DNA of 15,250 nucleotides from an uncultured Prevotella sp. (GTDB lineage Bacteria; Bacteroidota; Bacteroidia; Bacteroidales; Bacteroidaceae): contig CAKQDQ010000050.1 in NCBI GenBank assembly GCA_934229335.1, positions 1 to 15,250 of the forward strand, written 5' to 3'. Made by a program: the position numbers and the translations under genes. Shown piece by piece: positions 7,002 to 14,279 of this stretch. Below the pieces are notes generated by a model, which saw nothing but the letters and a program-made list of their open reading frames with translations, was not told the DNA's origin and ran no database searches. Every line of letters begins with the position of its first letter. The stretch's first letter is position 1.

Positions 7002-8983
7002 TATTTCTTATAACGTGAAATTGTGTCAGTCAACATTTCTGTAATCTCATTCTGTCGTTCGATAGTTGATGCCAAAGCACCTGTTGTCTGAGTGAGACTG
7101 GAAGTGTAACTTGCGAGATACTTGTCTGTTGTGTCTTTTACAGTTCTACTATATTCTGTCAAGCCACTTTGTAATTGAGAGAAGATAGAACCGAGTCCTT
7201 GTTTTATAAGCTCGAACTTTTGTACGTACTCATCAGACAACTGTCCAGAGTTTTTGAGCATTTCAGTAACTTGGTCAATACCTTTTTGACTTGCTGTCTG
7301 GAGTTGAGCAAGTCTTGCAGCATAGTCATTTTGTCCCTTATTGAACAGTTCGGTTGCAAGCTTCATATCACTGCTGATAGTGCGAAGGTTGCTCGTACTT
7401 ACAGTTATCTCACCCTGAGCCTGTTTGAAACCGTTCATAGTGTCTGTTACATACTCATTCATCTTTTCCAATCGCTCCAAACCTACATTGAAATTCTCAA
7501 GCAGTTTCTTTGTTTGAGATGTCGTGTCTTCTTGTAGAGCAATAAGGTCTGTTTGCTTGTTGTTTATATCATCTGTAATACCCTTGACAGATTGTTGTAC
7601 AGAGTTTGAAAGGGTAGAGATAGTACCTGTAAGGAATGATCCCATCTTTTCTGCGGCATCAGCAAGTTTGCTAACCATTTGGTTGCTTTGTTCTTGTGAT
7701 GATTGAGAGATACCAGACATGACTTCTTTGACCTCTGTGATGGCATTACTGATAGCTCCTGTGGCGTAAGTAATCTGCTCTTGCATCTGCTGCATAGCTG
7801 TTGAATTGGCATTCGCAGAGGTGTTTGAAATCTCAGAAATGGCATGTTTGACTTCTTCGATAGTAACCTGCAATGTAGCAGATATGTTTTCCATGTTTTT
7901 AGGAAAATCAGCCATTGCTTGTGTTGCAGTACTAAGTTGCGTTGCAAGATTTTCGAGTTCTGATGTTGCGGAGCTTGAAAGACCTGTACTAAACTCATTT
8001 ATGAGTGATTGCATACTTTGCTTTAACTCATCTACCACATTCTGCATCATGTCGGTAGCGGGAGACGAAACTGTATCTGCCATTTTGTCGATATGTTCAA
8101 TAACAGCCTTTGTGGTGGCATCAACACTTTCCATAAGTGGAACAATCTTTTGTTGCATCTGTCGTGAGAGCGTTTCGTCGAAGCCTTGGTTAAGTTCCAT
8201 TGCTAAATCTGTAGAGAATGACATGAGAGCTTTTGATTGCTTGGTATTCTCTGTTAGTATCTCACGTATTGCATTACCAATAGAGACATTCTGTCCATCA
8301 GCATTATTGTATGTAAGTTTATCAACAATAGTAGTTATTTGCTGTTGGAAATCATTCTTTAGAGCATAGTATAATTTGTCGACAACATTCAGTTGATTGA
8401 TATAGACCAATGTAATGTCGTCAATATAATATACAGAATCAATGTTGTCTGTTAGTTCTTTTGTATATTTATAAAGTCTATGTCTAAATGCTTTATCAAC
8501 TATAGAAAATATGATAGAAGTAAACATACCAACCAATGATGTCAAAAAGGCCGTACTCATACCAGACAATAAACCTTGGATACTTTCGTTTATTCGTTCA
8601 GTGTTGCTGCTATCAAATCCATGAATACCCCATGTTAAACCAAGGAATGTGCCAAGGAGCCCCAAGCCCACGAGGGTGCCTGATGCTGTGTCAAGCAGTC
8701 GTAAGTTTAGTTTGTCGCATTTACATATGCTAAGATCATTGATAAACTCAGAGGCGGGAATGTTTGACTTCTTGCCTTTTTTCGTCTCAATATTGATAGT
8801 CTTACAGTACGTGTTTACTATTGGAGCTATGTTGGTTTCTTTGAGCGAAGCTAAGATGTCATCAGTATTACGATTCTTTCTAATGGTTTCTTTAAGTTTG
8901 AATAATTTGTATTCTTCGTATGCGTAATACACGAAGAAACCTATGATTACAAAGGTAGATAAAAATGTTATTATGTTAGACAT
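7001..8983 (-). CDS. zorA: ZorA: MotA/TolQ/ExbB-like motor protein with a long cytoplasmic tail
   Basis: A 660-residue inner membrane protein, first gene of the operon. Three hydrophobic segments are seen: about 4-21, 98-119 (GTLVGLGLLGTFLGLTWGI) and 138-162 (LLSGMSTAFLTSLVGMFTSI). The last two carry the small-residue and Ser/Thr pattern of MotA/TolQ/ExbB channels. From about 170 to the end runs a tail of about 490 residues rich in Gln, Ser, Thr and Ala with heptad-like spacing, resembling the signalling helices of chemoreceptors. In studied ZorA the tail is a long intracellular rod that transmits the motor signal to the cytoplasmic effectors. An AAGGA ribosome-binding site lies only two bases before the ATG, a short spacing. 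No exact TAnnTTTG box was found upstream, so the operon promoter is unplaced. Confidence 0.92.
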   Translation of the reverse strand: MSNIITFLSTFVIIGFFVYYAYEEYKLFKLKETIRKNRNTDDILASLKETNIAPIVNTYCKTINIETKKGKKSNIPASEFINDLSICKCDKLNLRLLDTASGTLVGLGLLGTFLGLTWGIHGFDSSNTERINESIQGLLSGMSTAFLTSLVGMFTSIIFSIVDKAFRHRLYKYTKELTDNIDSVYYIDDITLVYINQLNVVDKLYYALKNDFQQQITTIVDKLTYNNADGQNVSIGNAIREILTENTKQSKALMSFSTDLAMELNQGFDETLSRQMQQKIVPLMESVDATTKAVIEHIDKMADTVSSPATDMMQNVVDELKQSMQSLINEFSTGLSSSATSELENLATQLSTATQAMADFPKNMENISATLQVTIEEVKHAISEISNTSANANSTAMQQMQEQITYATGAISNAITEVKEVMSGISQSSQEQSNQMVSKLADAAEKMGSFLTGTISTLSNSVQQSVKGITDDINNKQTDLIALQEDTTSQTKKLLENFNVGLERLEKMNEYVTDTMNGFKQAQGEITVSTSNLRTISSDMKLATELFNKGQNDYAARLAQLQTASQKGIDQVTEMLKNSGQLSDEYVQKFELIKQGLGSIFSQLQSGLTEYSRTVKDTTDKYLASYTSSLTQTTGALASTIERQNEITEMLTDTISRYKK

Positions 8984-9045
8984 GTTCCTTAATATAAATT
9001 TATTTTAATAATAATTTTCAGACCAAAATCGTTATCGGAGTAAAA

Positions 9046-9140
9046 CGGGCATCAACAGGACAACAAAGCCTTGCTGTTAAGTGTAGACAAAAAGAAGCGT
9101 AGGCTTCCCTTATCAACACTTGAGGCTTTGGCGATGCCCG
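9046..9140. repeat. Nested inverted repeats, hairpin I, upstream of zorA
   Basis: Four successive arm pairs nest symmetrically: CGGGCATC (9046-9053) with GATGCCCG (9133-9140), AAAGCC (9065-9070) with GGCTTT (9124-9129), AAGTGT (9079-9084) with ACACTT (9116-9121), and a central GAAGC-GTAG-GCTTC hairpin (9094-9107). All four are perfect and in register, which is unlikely by chance and predicts one long branched hairpin in RNA or single-stranded DNA. There is no T-run after it on either strand, so it is not a simple terminator. No ORF overlaps it. Function unknown: a structured RNA, a mobile-element end or a recombination site are all possible. Confidence 0.65.
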
Positions 9141-9234
9141 TACAAACGATAAGTTCCGCCCACGCTACAGCGCAGACGTTCACAGAACTTATTCATTCGT
9201 TTGTACATACTTTCAATCGCCAAATTTCAAGTGT
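9116..9234. repeat. 119-base imperfect palindrome sharing an arm with hairpin I
   Basis: The segment 9116-9135 (starts ACACTTGA, ends TTTGGCGAT) is nearly the reverse complement of 9216-9234 (starts ATCGCCAAA, ends TCAAGTGT): 17 bases pair, with GGC opposite AA in the middle. Enclosed are TACAAACG (9141-9148) with CGTTTGTA (9198-9205), ATAAGTTC (9149-9156) with GAACTTAT (9185-9192), and a small CGC-TACA-GCG hairpin near 9164-9173. The left arm is the same DNA that closes hairpin I, so the two folds exclude each other. The rest of the gap (9235-9358) is AT-rich with nothing recognisable. Extrahelical bases and the long palindromic form recall single-strand-folded recombination sites, but the integron core motifs are missing. 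Confidence 0.6.
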
Positions 9235-9358
9235 ATTCCGAACAAATTAGTAAACGCAAGTTTAATATTTCGTTATTATTATCTTTCTATTCTTTTAGTT
9301 CCTTTTTTATATGTTGATGTTTTTAGTTGTTATACATTTTTTATTGATGGCAGCAGGC

Positions 9359-9634
9359 CTACTTGTCATTGTAGTGACCTTCGACATCTAATACAAGAAC
9401 AGTTATGATATCATCATGAATTTCATAAATAATTCTGTCGTGTGCAGAGATATGTCTGGAATAGAGAATGGAATTACCCCCAACCAAAGGTTCTGGGTGA
9501 CCAATTCCTGTTCTGGGGTGTTCTATCAGTTCCTTGTATATTTTTTGATATTTTTTGAAAAGGTTAGGGCTTGATTTCTTCCATTTCTTGATGACACACT
9601 CTGCACTTTTAGAAGTGATGATAGTGTATATCAT
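9359..9634 (-). CDS. YoeB/Txe-family mRNA endoribonuclease toxin
   Basis: A 91-residue protein, the usual length for YoeB, a RelE-fold toxin that cleaves mRNA at the ribosome. The catalytic set known from YoeB is present: Glu48 in GHPEPL, Arg67 in AHDRIIYEI, and His87-Tyr88 in the terminal GHYNDK. The middle motif NSILYSRHISAHDRIIYEI matches the family's WSRRI...HRLVY pattern, though Trp is replaced by Tyr. Its start overlaps the antitoxin stop by four bases (ATGA), typical of toxin-antitoxin pairs. All catalytic residues are intact, so it is probably active and held in check by its partner. It lies on the same strand as, and upstream of, the Zorya operon, separated from it by the palindromic region. 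Confidence 0.9.
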   Translation of the reverse strand: MIYTIITSKSAECVIKKWKKSSPNLFKKYQKIYKELIEHPRTGIGHPEPLVGGNSILYSRHISAHDRIIYEIHDDIITVLVLDVEGHYNDK

Positions 9635-9909
9635 AGACTTGCGAAGTATTTGTCGATATCCTCATGAGACCTCAATGTGACGCATTGTCCATTGTGGATT
9701 TCTTCTCTTGCTTTGTCAAGTTTTTTTTGCAAGGCAGGAGTGATGATATTCACTTCTTCCTTTTTTGTCTTTCTCATTACATCTGTCAGAATACTCTCAA
9801 CATAATTGTTAAGGCTACGGTTGGTAGCTTTGGCATATTCTTTGAGTTCTTCAAGAAGTTCTGGTGGTAACCTAAATGATGTGGATACACGTGATATTGT
9901 TGTGCTCAT
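9631..9909 (-). CDS. Ribbon-helix-helix antitoxin partner of the YoeB-like toxin
   Basis: A 92-residue antitoxin from the ATG at 9909. The N-terminus (TISRVSTSFRLPPELLEELKEYAKATNRSL, in parts) has the form of a ribbon-helix-helix DNA-binding domain: a beta strand with alternating residues, then two helices, ending NNYVESILTDVM. The C-terminal half (about 50-92, ending SHEDIDKYFASL) is charged and probably disordered until it wraps the toxin. It should repress its own promoter and neutralise the toxin. A GTG eight codons upstream (9933) would also be in frame, but the Met before STTISRV fits the domain start better, and the extra codons are only Lys/Arg/Asn. The classical YoeB partner is YefM (Phd/YefM fold), so an RHH-type partner is less usual. 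Confidence 0.82.
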   Translation of the reverse strand: MSTTISRVSTSFRLPPELLEELKEYAKATNRSLNNYVESILTDVMRKTKKEEVNIITPALQKKLDKAREEIHNGQCVTLRSHEDIDKYFASL

Positions 9910-9962
9910 AATCTTATTTCTTTTTTTCGTCACTAAATACTCGGATACTTAAATGTTTACGG

Positions 9963-9970
9963 CAAAATTA
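9963..9970 (-). promoter_or_regulatory. Candidate -7 box for the toxin-antitoxin operon
   Basis: The minus-strand sequence TAATTTTG fits the Bacteroidetes TAnnTTTG box and lies about 55 bases before the antitoxin ATG. The nearest upstream TTG is only 14 bases away rather than 19-21, so the -33 element is weak or absent. Autoregulation by the RHH antitoxin near here is inferred, without a clear operator palindrome. Confidence 0.4.
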
Positions 9971-10014
9971 CGAAAAAAAAATGACAACTTCGATAAAATT
10001 GTAATTTTTAACAA

Positions 10015-10224
10015 TTCCCCAATTTACCATTTTGCGGTTGGCTTGGGGTGGTAAGGCTTTCTTGTTGATATTCAGATGCTTATGAGGTGCGGTTACAATA
10101 TCTGTCTGATTATACTGCAAAAGCTATGTGGTTGCATTGTAAAAGCTATCTGATTATACTGTAAAAGCTATGTGATTACATGGTGAAAAGGCAGCTTTTA
10201 CGGCATTTCCCAAATTTACCATTT
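10015..10224. repeat. 22-base tandem repeat block bracketed by 18-base direct repeats
   Basis: Three 22-base units follow without gaps at 10106-10127, 10128-10149 and 10150-10171, each ending in AAAAGCTAT, with alternating starts CTGATTATAC, GTGGTTGCAT, CTGATTATAC. A degenerate fourth unit starts GTGATTACAT. The element ends with AGCTTTTAC (10193-10201), inverted relative to GTAAAAGCT in the third unit. TTCCCCAATTTACCATTT (10015-10032) and TTCCCAAATTTACCATTT (10207-10224) are direct repeats differing at one base. No ORF crosses the block, and the unit is not a multiple of three. It fills the gap between the antitoxin and the HAD gene. I recall similar AAAAGCTAT-type intergenic repeats from Prevotella genomes, but cannot verify that here. 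It is not a CRISPR: there are no unique spacers. Confidence 0.7.
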
Positions 10225-10236
10225 CCCTGATGTTGC

Positions 10237-10833
10237 TCACACCTTGTAATGCTCGTCAGCCAATGCGAACATTTCCGCGTCGCCACTGCTGTCTCCGTAT
10301 GCAGTAAGGTGATACGAGTCACGGTCAGGCTCTACCGCCAACAGACGTCGCACCTTCTCCTCACCGTAGCAGTTGGGTGTAGAGAAACGTCCCGTCAGGC
10401 ATCCGTTAGCGTCGACTTCTGCCTCAGTAGACAATACGGCAGTAACGCCAAGCGACTCGCAGTATGGCGCCACCCATTCACGGATGCTCGCGCTTATTAT
10501 AAATATGGTGTCGCCGTTGGTGCGATGTTTCGCCAATGCCTTTGTTGTGTTCTGGCGTGCCACGGCTTTTATTCTCGAAGCAAAACGTCTGCCATATTCC
10601 ACGAAAGTATCATGCCTCATGCCTTTGAAGAACCATGAGAAGAGATGTTCCTTGCATTTGCTGTTGTCATAAAGTTTCAGTTTCATCAAGATTATAAGCG
10701 GTGCGAACAGTAATATGCCTGCCATAAAATGCTTAGTCCCGAATACAAAATGCAGAAACATTAGCAGCGTGTCACGCGTTGTTAAAGTGCCGTCAAAGTC
10801 GAAAACAACGATTTTTTTCTTGTCGTATATCAT
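10237..10833 (-). CDS. HAD-IB family phosphatase
   Basis: A 198-residue haloacid dehalogenase-type hydrolase of subfamily IB (phosphoserine-phosphatase-like). Motif I is FDFDGTLT with nucleophile Asp12 and Asp14; motif II is FIISAS with Ser114; motif III is Lys160 in YGEEKVRRL; motif IV is YGDSSGDAEM with Asp181 and Asp185. All four motifs are intact, so it should dephosphorylate a small phosphorylated substrate, which is not identifiable from sequence. A hydrophobic stretch at about 38-53 (MAGILLFAPLIILMKL) lies in the cap region and is common in Bacteroides members of this family. It ends a few residues after motif IV, close to the normal family end. It diverges from the outer membrane protein gene and shares its intergenic region. 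The GC-richer codons resemble the genes to its right rather than the defence genes to its left. Confidence 0.88.
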   Translation of the reverse strand: MIYDKKKIVVFDFDGTLTTRDTLLMFLHFVFGTKHFMAGILLFAPLIILMKLKLYDNSKCKEHLFSWFFKGMRHDTFVEYGRRFASRIKAVARQNTTKALAKHRTNGDTIFIISASIREWVAPYCESLGVTAVLSTEAEVDANGCLTGRFSTPNCYGEEKVRRLLAVEPDRDSYHLTAYGDSSGDAEMFALADEHYKV

Positions 10834-10864
10834 TTATGTTAAGGAAAGATGTGTAAAAACAGTG

Positions 10865-10872
10865 CAAAATTA
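10865..10872 (-). promoter_or_regulatory. Candidate -7 box for the HAD phosphatase gene
   Basis: TAATTTTG on the minus strand matches TAnnTTTG and lies about 30 bases before the HAD start codon. A TTTTG is present upstream but only 11 bases away, so the -33 element is not convincing. Confidence 0.45.
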
Positions 10873-10915
10873 CACTTTTTTTGCAAAATGCGTGTCTATT
10901 TTCTGTTTTTTTTGC

Positions 10916-10923
10916 TACCTTTG
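10916..10923 (+). promoter_or_regulatory. Candidate -7 box for the outer membrane protein gene
   Basis: TACCTTTG on the plus strand matches TAnnTTTG. It sits 29 bases before the chosen ATG at 10953, a normal leader length, and supports that start over the longer reading from 10881, which would begin upstream of the promoter. No TTG is found at the expected 19-21 base spacing. Confidence 0.5.
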
Positions 10924-10952
10924 CAAACATTAAACAAAATGAGAAAAAGAAA

Positions 10953-12680
10953 ATGAATCAAAATTTTATCAAAAGAGGTGGCACAGTGTTGCTCTCTTGT
11001 GCTATGCTTTGCGCAGCAGACATGGCAAACGCTGCGGTAATAGAGCACAGTGCAGACCGTTACATTATAAATGTAGCAGAGATGGATCTTAACGGTGAGG
11101 AGACAGTACTCGATCTTCTTATGATGTTGCCAGACGTGATGACCATCGACGGCAGAAACGTTATCAGTGGAACACGTGATGATCAAGCGCAGCAGGGAAT
11201 GTTCGGTCAGTATGCCGTACGTGTTGACAATATGAACATACAAGTTAATGCGGAGTCTTTCGTTAAGAACACTAAGGCGAGAGAGATTAAGTGCATTAAG
11301 ATCTGCACAAACCCTGGTGTACAGAAGGGTTGCGGCGGTTTGAAGCAGGTAATAGATATATATTATCGCAGCAACGAGCAGGGCAATGAAGGTCGTGTGG
11401 CTGTAGAGGGTGATACATACGGAAAGGCTGGCGTGTTTGCTACAGACTGGCTTACTGGTAAGAGTTCTTCACTCCATCTCTATGGTATAGGTGATTTGGA
11501 AAATCGTAAGTATGACGATGGTACTAAAGAGCATGGTCTTAACGAGAATGTACGTGCGCACTATAATTGGAATATTACCGATAAGGATAATATGATTATT
11601 ACGGCTGCGCAGACATATAAAAGAGACCGAGAAATAAGTTTGCCAGCAACATATTCACGTTCATTCAATTTTGACGATTGTTACACTCGTGACCTTGGTG
11701 ATGGTGCTTACGTTATGTTCCAGGTTGGTGTAGACTACAACCATGATAATTCAATAGGCGTTCGTACTATGAGTACAAATCCTTACGGACTTATAGAGCT
11801 TGGTGCACCGTTTATCTCAAAGAACCTTTACATCAATGGTGGTGTAGAGTCAGGTTATTCAGCCGAAACCTCAGAGAGCGATGTGAACTATAGCATTACG
11901 AGTCGTTCACGCTACGAAGATTTCTATGGACAGTTAGACTGGAACTGTGGCAAGTTTAATCTCTCAGTAGGCGATCGTGTTCGCTTTACCACAAATTACT
12001 TCTGTAACGAGTTTAAGAATAATATTTTCAACCATACTGCAACGTCAAACCACTTTACAGTATCTTCTTGGTTAAATATAAATGAGAAGAACACAGTTCA
12101 GGCAACATTCGCTCGTCGTTTCTATGGTCCTGACATGGTTCCTGTTTTCTTTATGACAGGTGATATGTGGAATGGATACGTGAAGGACGTTACAGAGTCT
12201 CCGGTATACACAGCCGAACTGCGTTATACTTTCCAGAAGAAGGACTTAAACATCATGGGTATCGTGAAGAACCTGCACAAGAACTTCGCAACAGGAGCGA
12301 TAGATCATGACAATATCCTTCAGATAGGTACTACCGCTTATATGCATAAGGGCGTGCTTCGTCTCACAGCAGGTATTAGCTACAACTGGCAGAAGAGCAC
12401 CTATGCGGAAGGAAATCAGTACAACAACTTCGTAAATCTGAAGTTGGTTCCACAGGTAAGTCTTGGTAACGGTTGGAGGTTCACCTCTACAATGCTTTAC
12501 AACTCACGCAAGGCGTATGACAATGAGGAATATACTCCAGCAAACTTCTATGCCGATGTAGCAGCATCTAAGGAGATAAACAAGCATTGGCTTGTAGAAG
12601 CAAAGTATCATGACCTCGTAGGTCAGCACACAGGCAACCGTGCCGCTACCGTAGGTTTTACATATTATTGGGGTAAGTAA
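10953..12680 (+). CDS. Outer membrane protein with TonB-receptor-like plug and beta-barrel
   Basis: A 575-residue exported protein. The chosen start gives a clean signal peptide (MNQNFIKRGGTVLLSCAMLC, cleavage probably after ANA near residue 27). Residues of about 40-140 look like a plug: VLDLLMMLPDVMTIDGRNVISG, then YAVRVDNMNI, then IKCIKICTNPGV and QVIDIYYR, matching the order of TonB-dependent receptor plugs. The rest alternates aromatic and polar residues in paired strands, as in an outer membrane barrel, ending with the aromatic strand GFTYYWGK. At 575 residues it is shorter than classical TonB receptors (700-1000), so it is probably a small member of the family or a plug-bearing barrel. 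No TonB box or SusD partner is visible, so the substrate is unknown. Cys16 after LLS resembles a weak lipobox, but type I signal cleavage fits better. Confidence 0.75.
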   Translation: MNQNFIKRGGTVLLSCAMLCAADMANAAVIEHSADRYIINVAEMDLNGEETVLDLLMMLPDVMTIDGRNVISGTRDDQAQQGMFGQYAVRVDNMNIQVNAESFVKNTKAREIKCIKICTNPGVQKGCGGLKQVIDIYYRSNEQGNEGRVAVEGDTYGKAGVFATDWLTGKSSSLHLYGIGDLENRKYDDGTKEHGLNENVRAHYNWNITDKDNMIITAAQTYKRDREISLPATYSRSFNFDDCYTRDLGDGAYVMFQVGVDYNHDNSIGVRTMSTNPYGLIELGAPFISKNLYINGGVESGYSAETSESDVNYSITSRSRYEDFYGQLDWNCGKFNLSVGDRVRFTTNYFCNEFKNNIFNHTATSNHFTVSSWLNINEKNTVQATFARRFYGPDMVPVFFMTGDMWNGYVKDVTESPVYTAELRYTFQKKDLNIMGIVKNLHKNFATGAIDHDNILQIGTTAYMHKGVLRLTAGISYNWQKSTYAEGNQYNNFVNLKLVPQVSLGNGWRFTSTMLYNSRKAYDNEEYTPANFYADVAASKEINKHWLVEAKYHDLVGQHTGNRAATVGFTYYWGK

Positions 12681-12754
12681 AAGAATAATACGTATCACCC
12701 CGTTCCTTCCTTTGTATGGATATATTGTGCGGCAAAGGGAGAAACGGGGGCTTA

Positions 12755-14260
12755 ATGTTTATAGAATTGGAACAGAATACCAAACATCCGCATCCGTTAA
12801 TCGCTGTCATTCCGTTGGCGGTGCTTATTGCCCTTATAGTCCTCGTAGTAAAGATATTCCCCGATGATGCCCTTTCCGGTGCGTCGCAGGTAGCCCTTAT
12901 GACCGCCACCGCAGTATGTGTAGCATTGTCAATGGCTATATATAAGGTGAAATGGGGAGTCTTTGAGGAAATGATAAAGAAGACAGTCGGCGATGCCGGT
13001 GTCTCAATCCTTATCCTGCTCCTTATCGGTATGATGTCAGCCACATGGATGATAAGTGGCGTAGTGCCCACGTTGATATACTATGGCGTGCAGTTCATGT
13101 CGCCAATGTTCTTTCTGCCGTGCGCCTGCGTTATCGCTTCAATCATCTCTGTGATGACAGGTACGTCGTGGACAACAATCGCTACCATAGGTATCGCGTT
13201 GATGGGTATAGGCGATGCACTTGGAATACCGTCACCTTATACCGCAGGTGCCATAATCTCAGGTGCATATTTCGGTGACAAGATGTCGCCGATGAGTGAT
13301 ACCACGGTACTTGCATCGTCAGTGGCTGGCGCAGACCTGTTTACGCATATCCATTATATGCTTTACACAACGGTGCCGAGTATAACCATTTCTCTTATAA
13401 TGTACCTCGTCATAGGCTTGTGGTACGATGGTGAGACGGTGGAGATAAGTCAGTATCTTACAGGTCTTGAACGTGGGTTCAATATATCTCTTTGGACACT
13501 GCTCGTGCCAGCGTTTACGGGATTCCTTATCTATCGTAAGACCCCGTCACTCATTACGCTGCTTCTCTCAGCCCTATCTGCTTGTGTCTGTGCATTGATA
13601 TTGCAGTCAGACGTGCTCGTAAAGATTTCTGGTGAGACAGTAATGAACGCCAAGAGCCTCTTTATGGGTATAATGATAACCTGTTACACCCATACCAGTG
13701 TTGATACAGGTTTTGAGGCTATCAACGAGTTGGTATCCACGCGAGGTATGGCAGGTATGCTCGACACTATCTGGCTTATCCTCTGTGCAATGTGCTTTGG
13801 CTCATGTATGGTAGCGAGTGATATGTTGAAGAGCATCACACACGTGCTTCTTCGCAGTATTAAGAACACATTTTCTTTGGTATTCTCAACAGTTACCTCA
13901 GGTGTATTGCTCAACCTTGTGATGGGAGACCAGTTCCTTTCTATCATTATGAACGCCTCCATATATCGTGATGAGTATGCGGAGCGTGGCTATAAGCCAG
14001 AGCTGCTGAGCCGTTCTACGGAAGACTCTGCTACTGTAACGTCAGTACTTGTACCTTGGACTGCGTGTGGTATGACCCAGAGCACAGTGCTCGGAATACC
14101 AACATTCGTTTATCTCCCGTTCTGTTTCTTTAATATCATCAGCCCTATAATGAGTTGCTTGGTAGCTGCTCTCGGTTTCATTCCAAAGCCAGAGCCAAAG
14201 AACAAGGCAGAGGAAACGCAAGAGAGTGAAGTAGTGAGCGAGACTGTTGTTAAGGAATAG
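12755..14260 (+). CDS. nhaC: Na+/H+ antiporter of the NhaC family
   Basis: A 501-residue inner membrane antiporter that exports Na+ in exchange for protons. About a dozen hydrophobic segments alternate with short loops. Family signatures are present: GTSWTT at 136-141 and GAYFGDKMSPMSDTT at 170-184, the conserved ion-site region of NhaC, then a second-half segment with TEDSATVTSVLVPWTACGM. The C-terminus is a hydrophilic Glu/Lys-rich tail. The start at MFIELEQ is preferred; an in-frame ATG 13 codons earlier gives a Gly/Cys-rich extension (MDILCGKGRNGGL) unlike the family. It follows the barrel gene after about 75 bases and precedes putP by 19 bases on the same strand, so the antiporter and the sodium-driven symporter probably share a transcript. 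Malate/lactate antiporter relatives (MleN) share the fold. Confidence 0.88.
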   Translation: MFIELEQNTKHPHPLIAVIPLAVLIALIVLVVKIFPDDALSGASQVALMTATAVCVALSMAIYKVKWGVFEEMIKKTVGDAGVSILILLLIGMMSATWMISGVVPTLIYYGVQFMSPMFFLPCACVIASIISVMTGTSWTTIATIGIALMGIGDALGIPSPYTAGAIISGAYFGDKMSPMSDTTVLASSVAGADLFTHIHYMLYTTVPSITISLIMYLVIGLWYDGETVEISQYLTGLERGFNISLWTLLVPAFTGFLIYRKTPSLITLLLSALSACVCALILQSDVLVKISGETVMNAKSLFMGIMITCYTHTSVDTGFEAINELVSTRGMAGMLDTIWLILCAMCFGSCMVASDMLKSITHVLLRSIKNTFSLVFSTVTSGVLLNLVMGDQFLSIIMNASIYRDEYAERGYKPELLSRSTEDSATVTSVLVPWTACGMTQSTVLGIPTFVYLPFCFFNIISPIMSCLVAALGFIPKPEPKNKAEETQESEVVSETVVKE

Positions 14261-14279
14261 TAATAATAATAAATTATAA

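Noticed and set aside
7564..7998. Second minus-strand ORF of 144 codons, and a 187-codon plus-strand ORF at 7806-8369, inside zorA
   Set aside because: Both are out-of-frame readings of the repetitive zorA tail; the zorA frame is continuous and matches the family.
9076..9234. Integron attC site
   Set aside because: A GTTAAGT matching the core pattern occurs at 9076-9082, but no matching RYYYAAC lies at the other end of the palindrome, and no integron integrase or cassette array is visible.
9910..9933. GTG start eight codons upstream for the antitoxin
   Set aside because: The extra residues are only Thr/Lys/Arg/Asn/Ile and precede the domain; the ATG at 9909 begins right at the beta strand of the RHH-type domain.
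10106..10201. CRISPR array
   Set aside because: The 22-base units are contiguous without unique spacers, and no cas genes are present.
10881..10952. Longer N-terminus for the outer membrane protein
   Set aside because: It would start upstream of the TACCTTTG promoter box and would bury the signal peptide; the ATG at 10953 gives a normal signal peptide.
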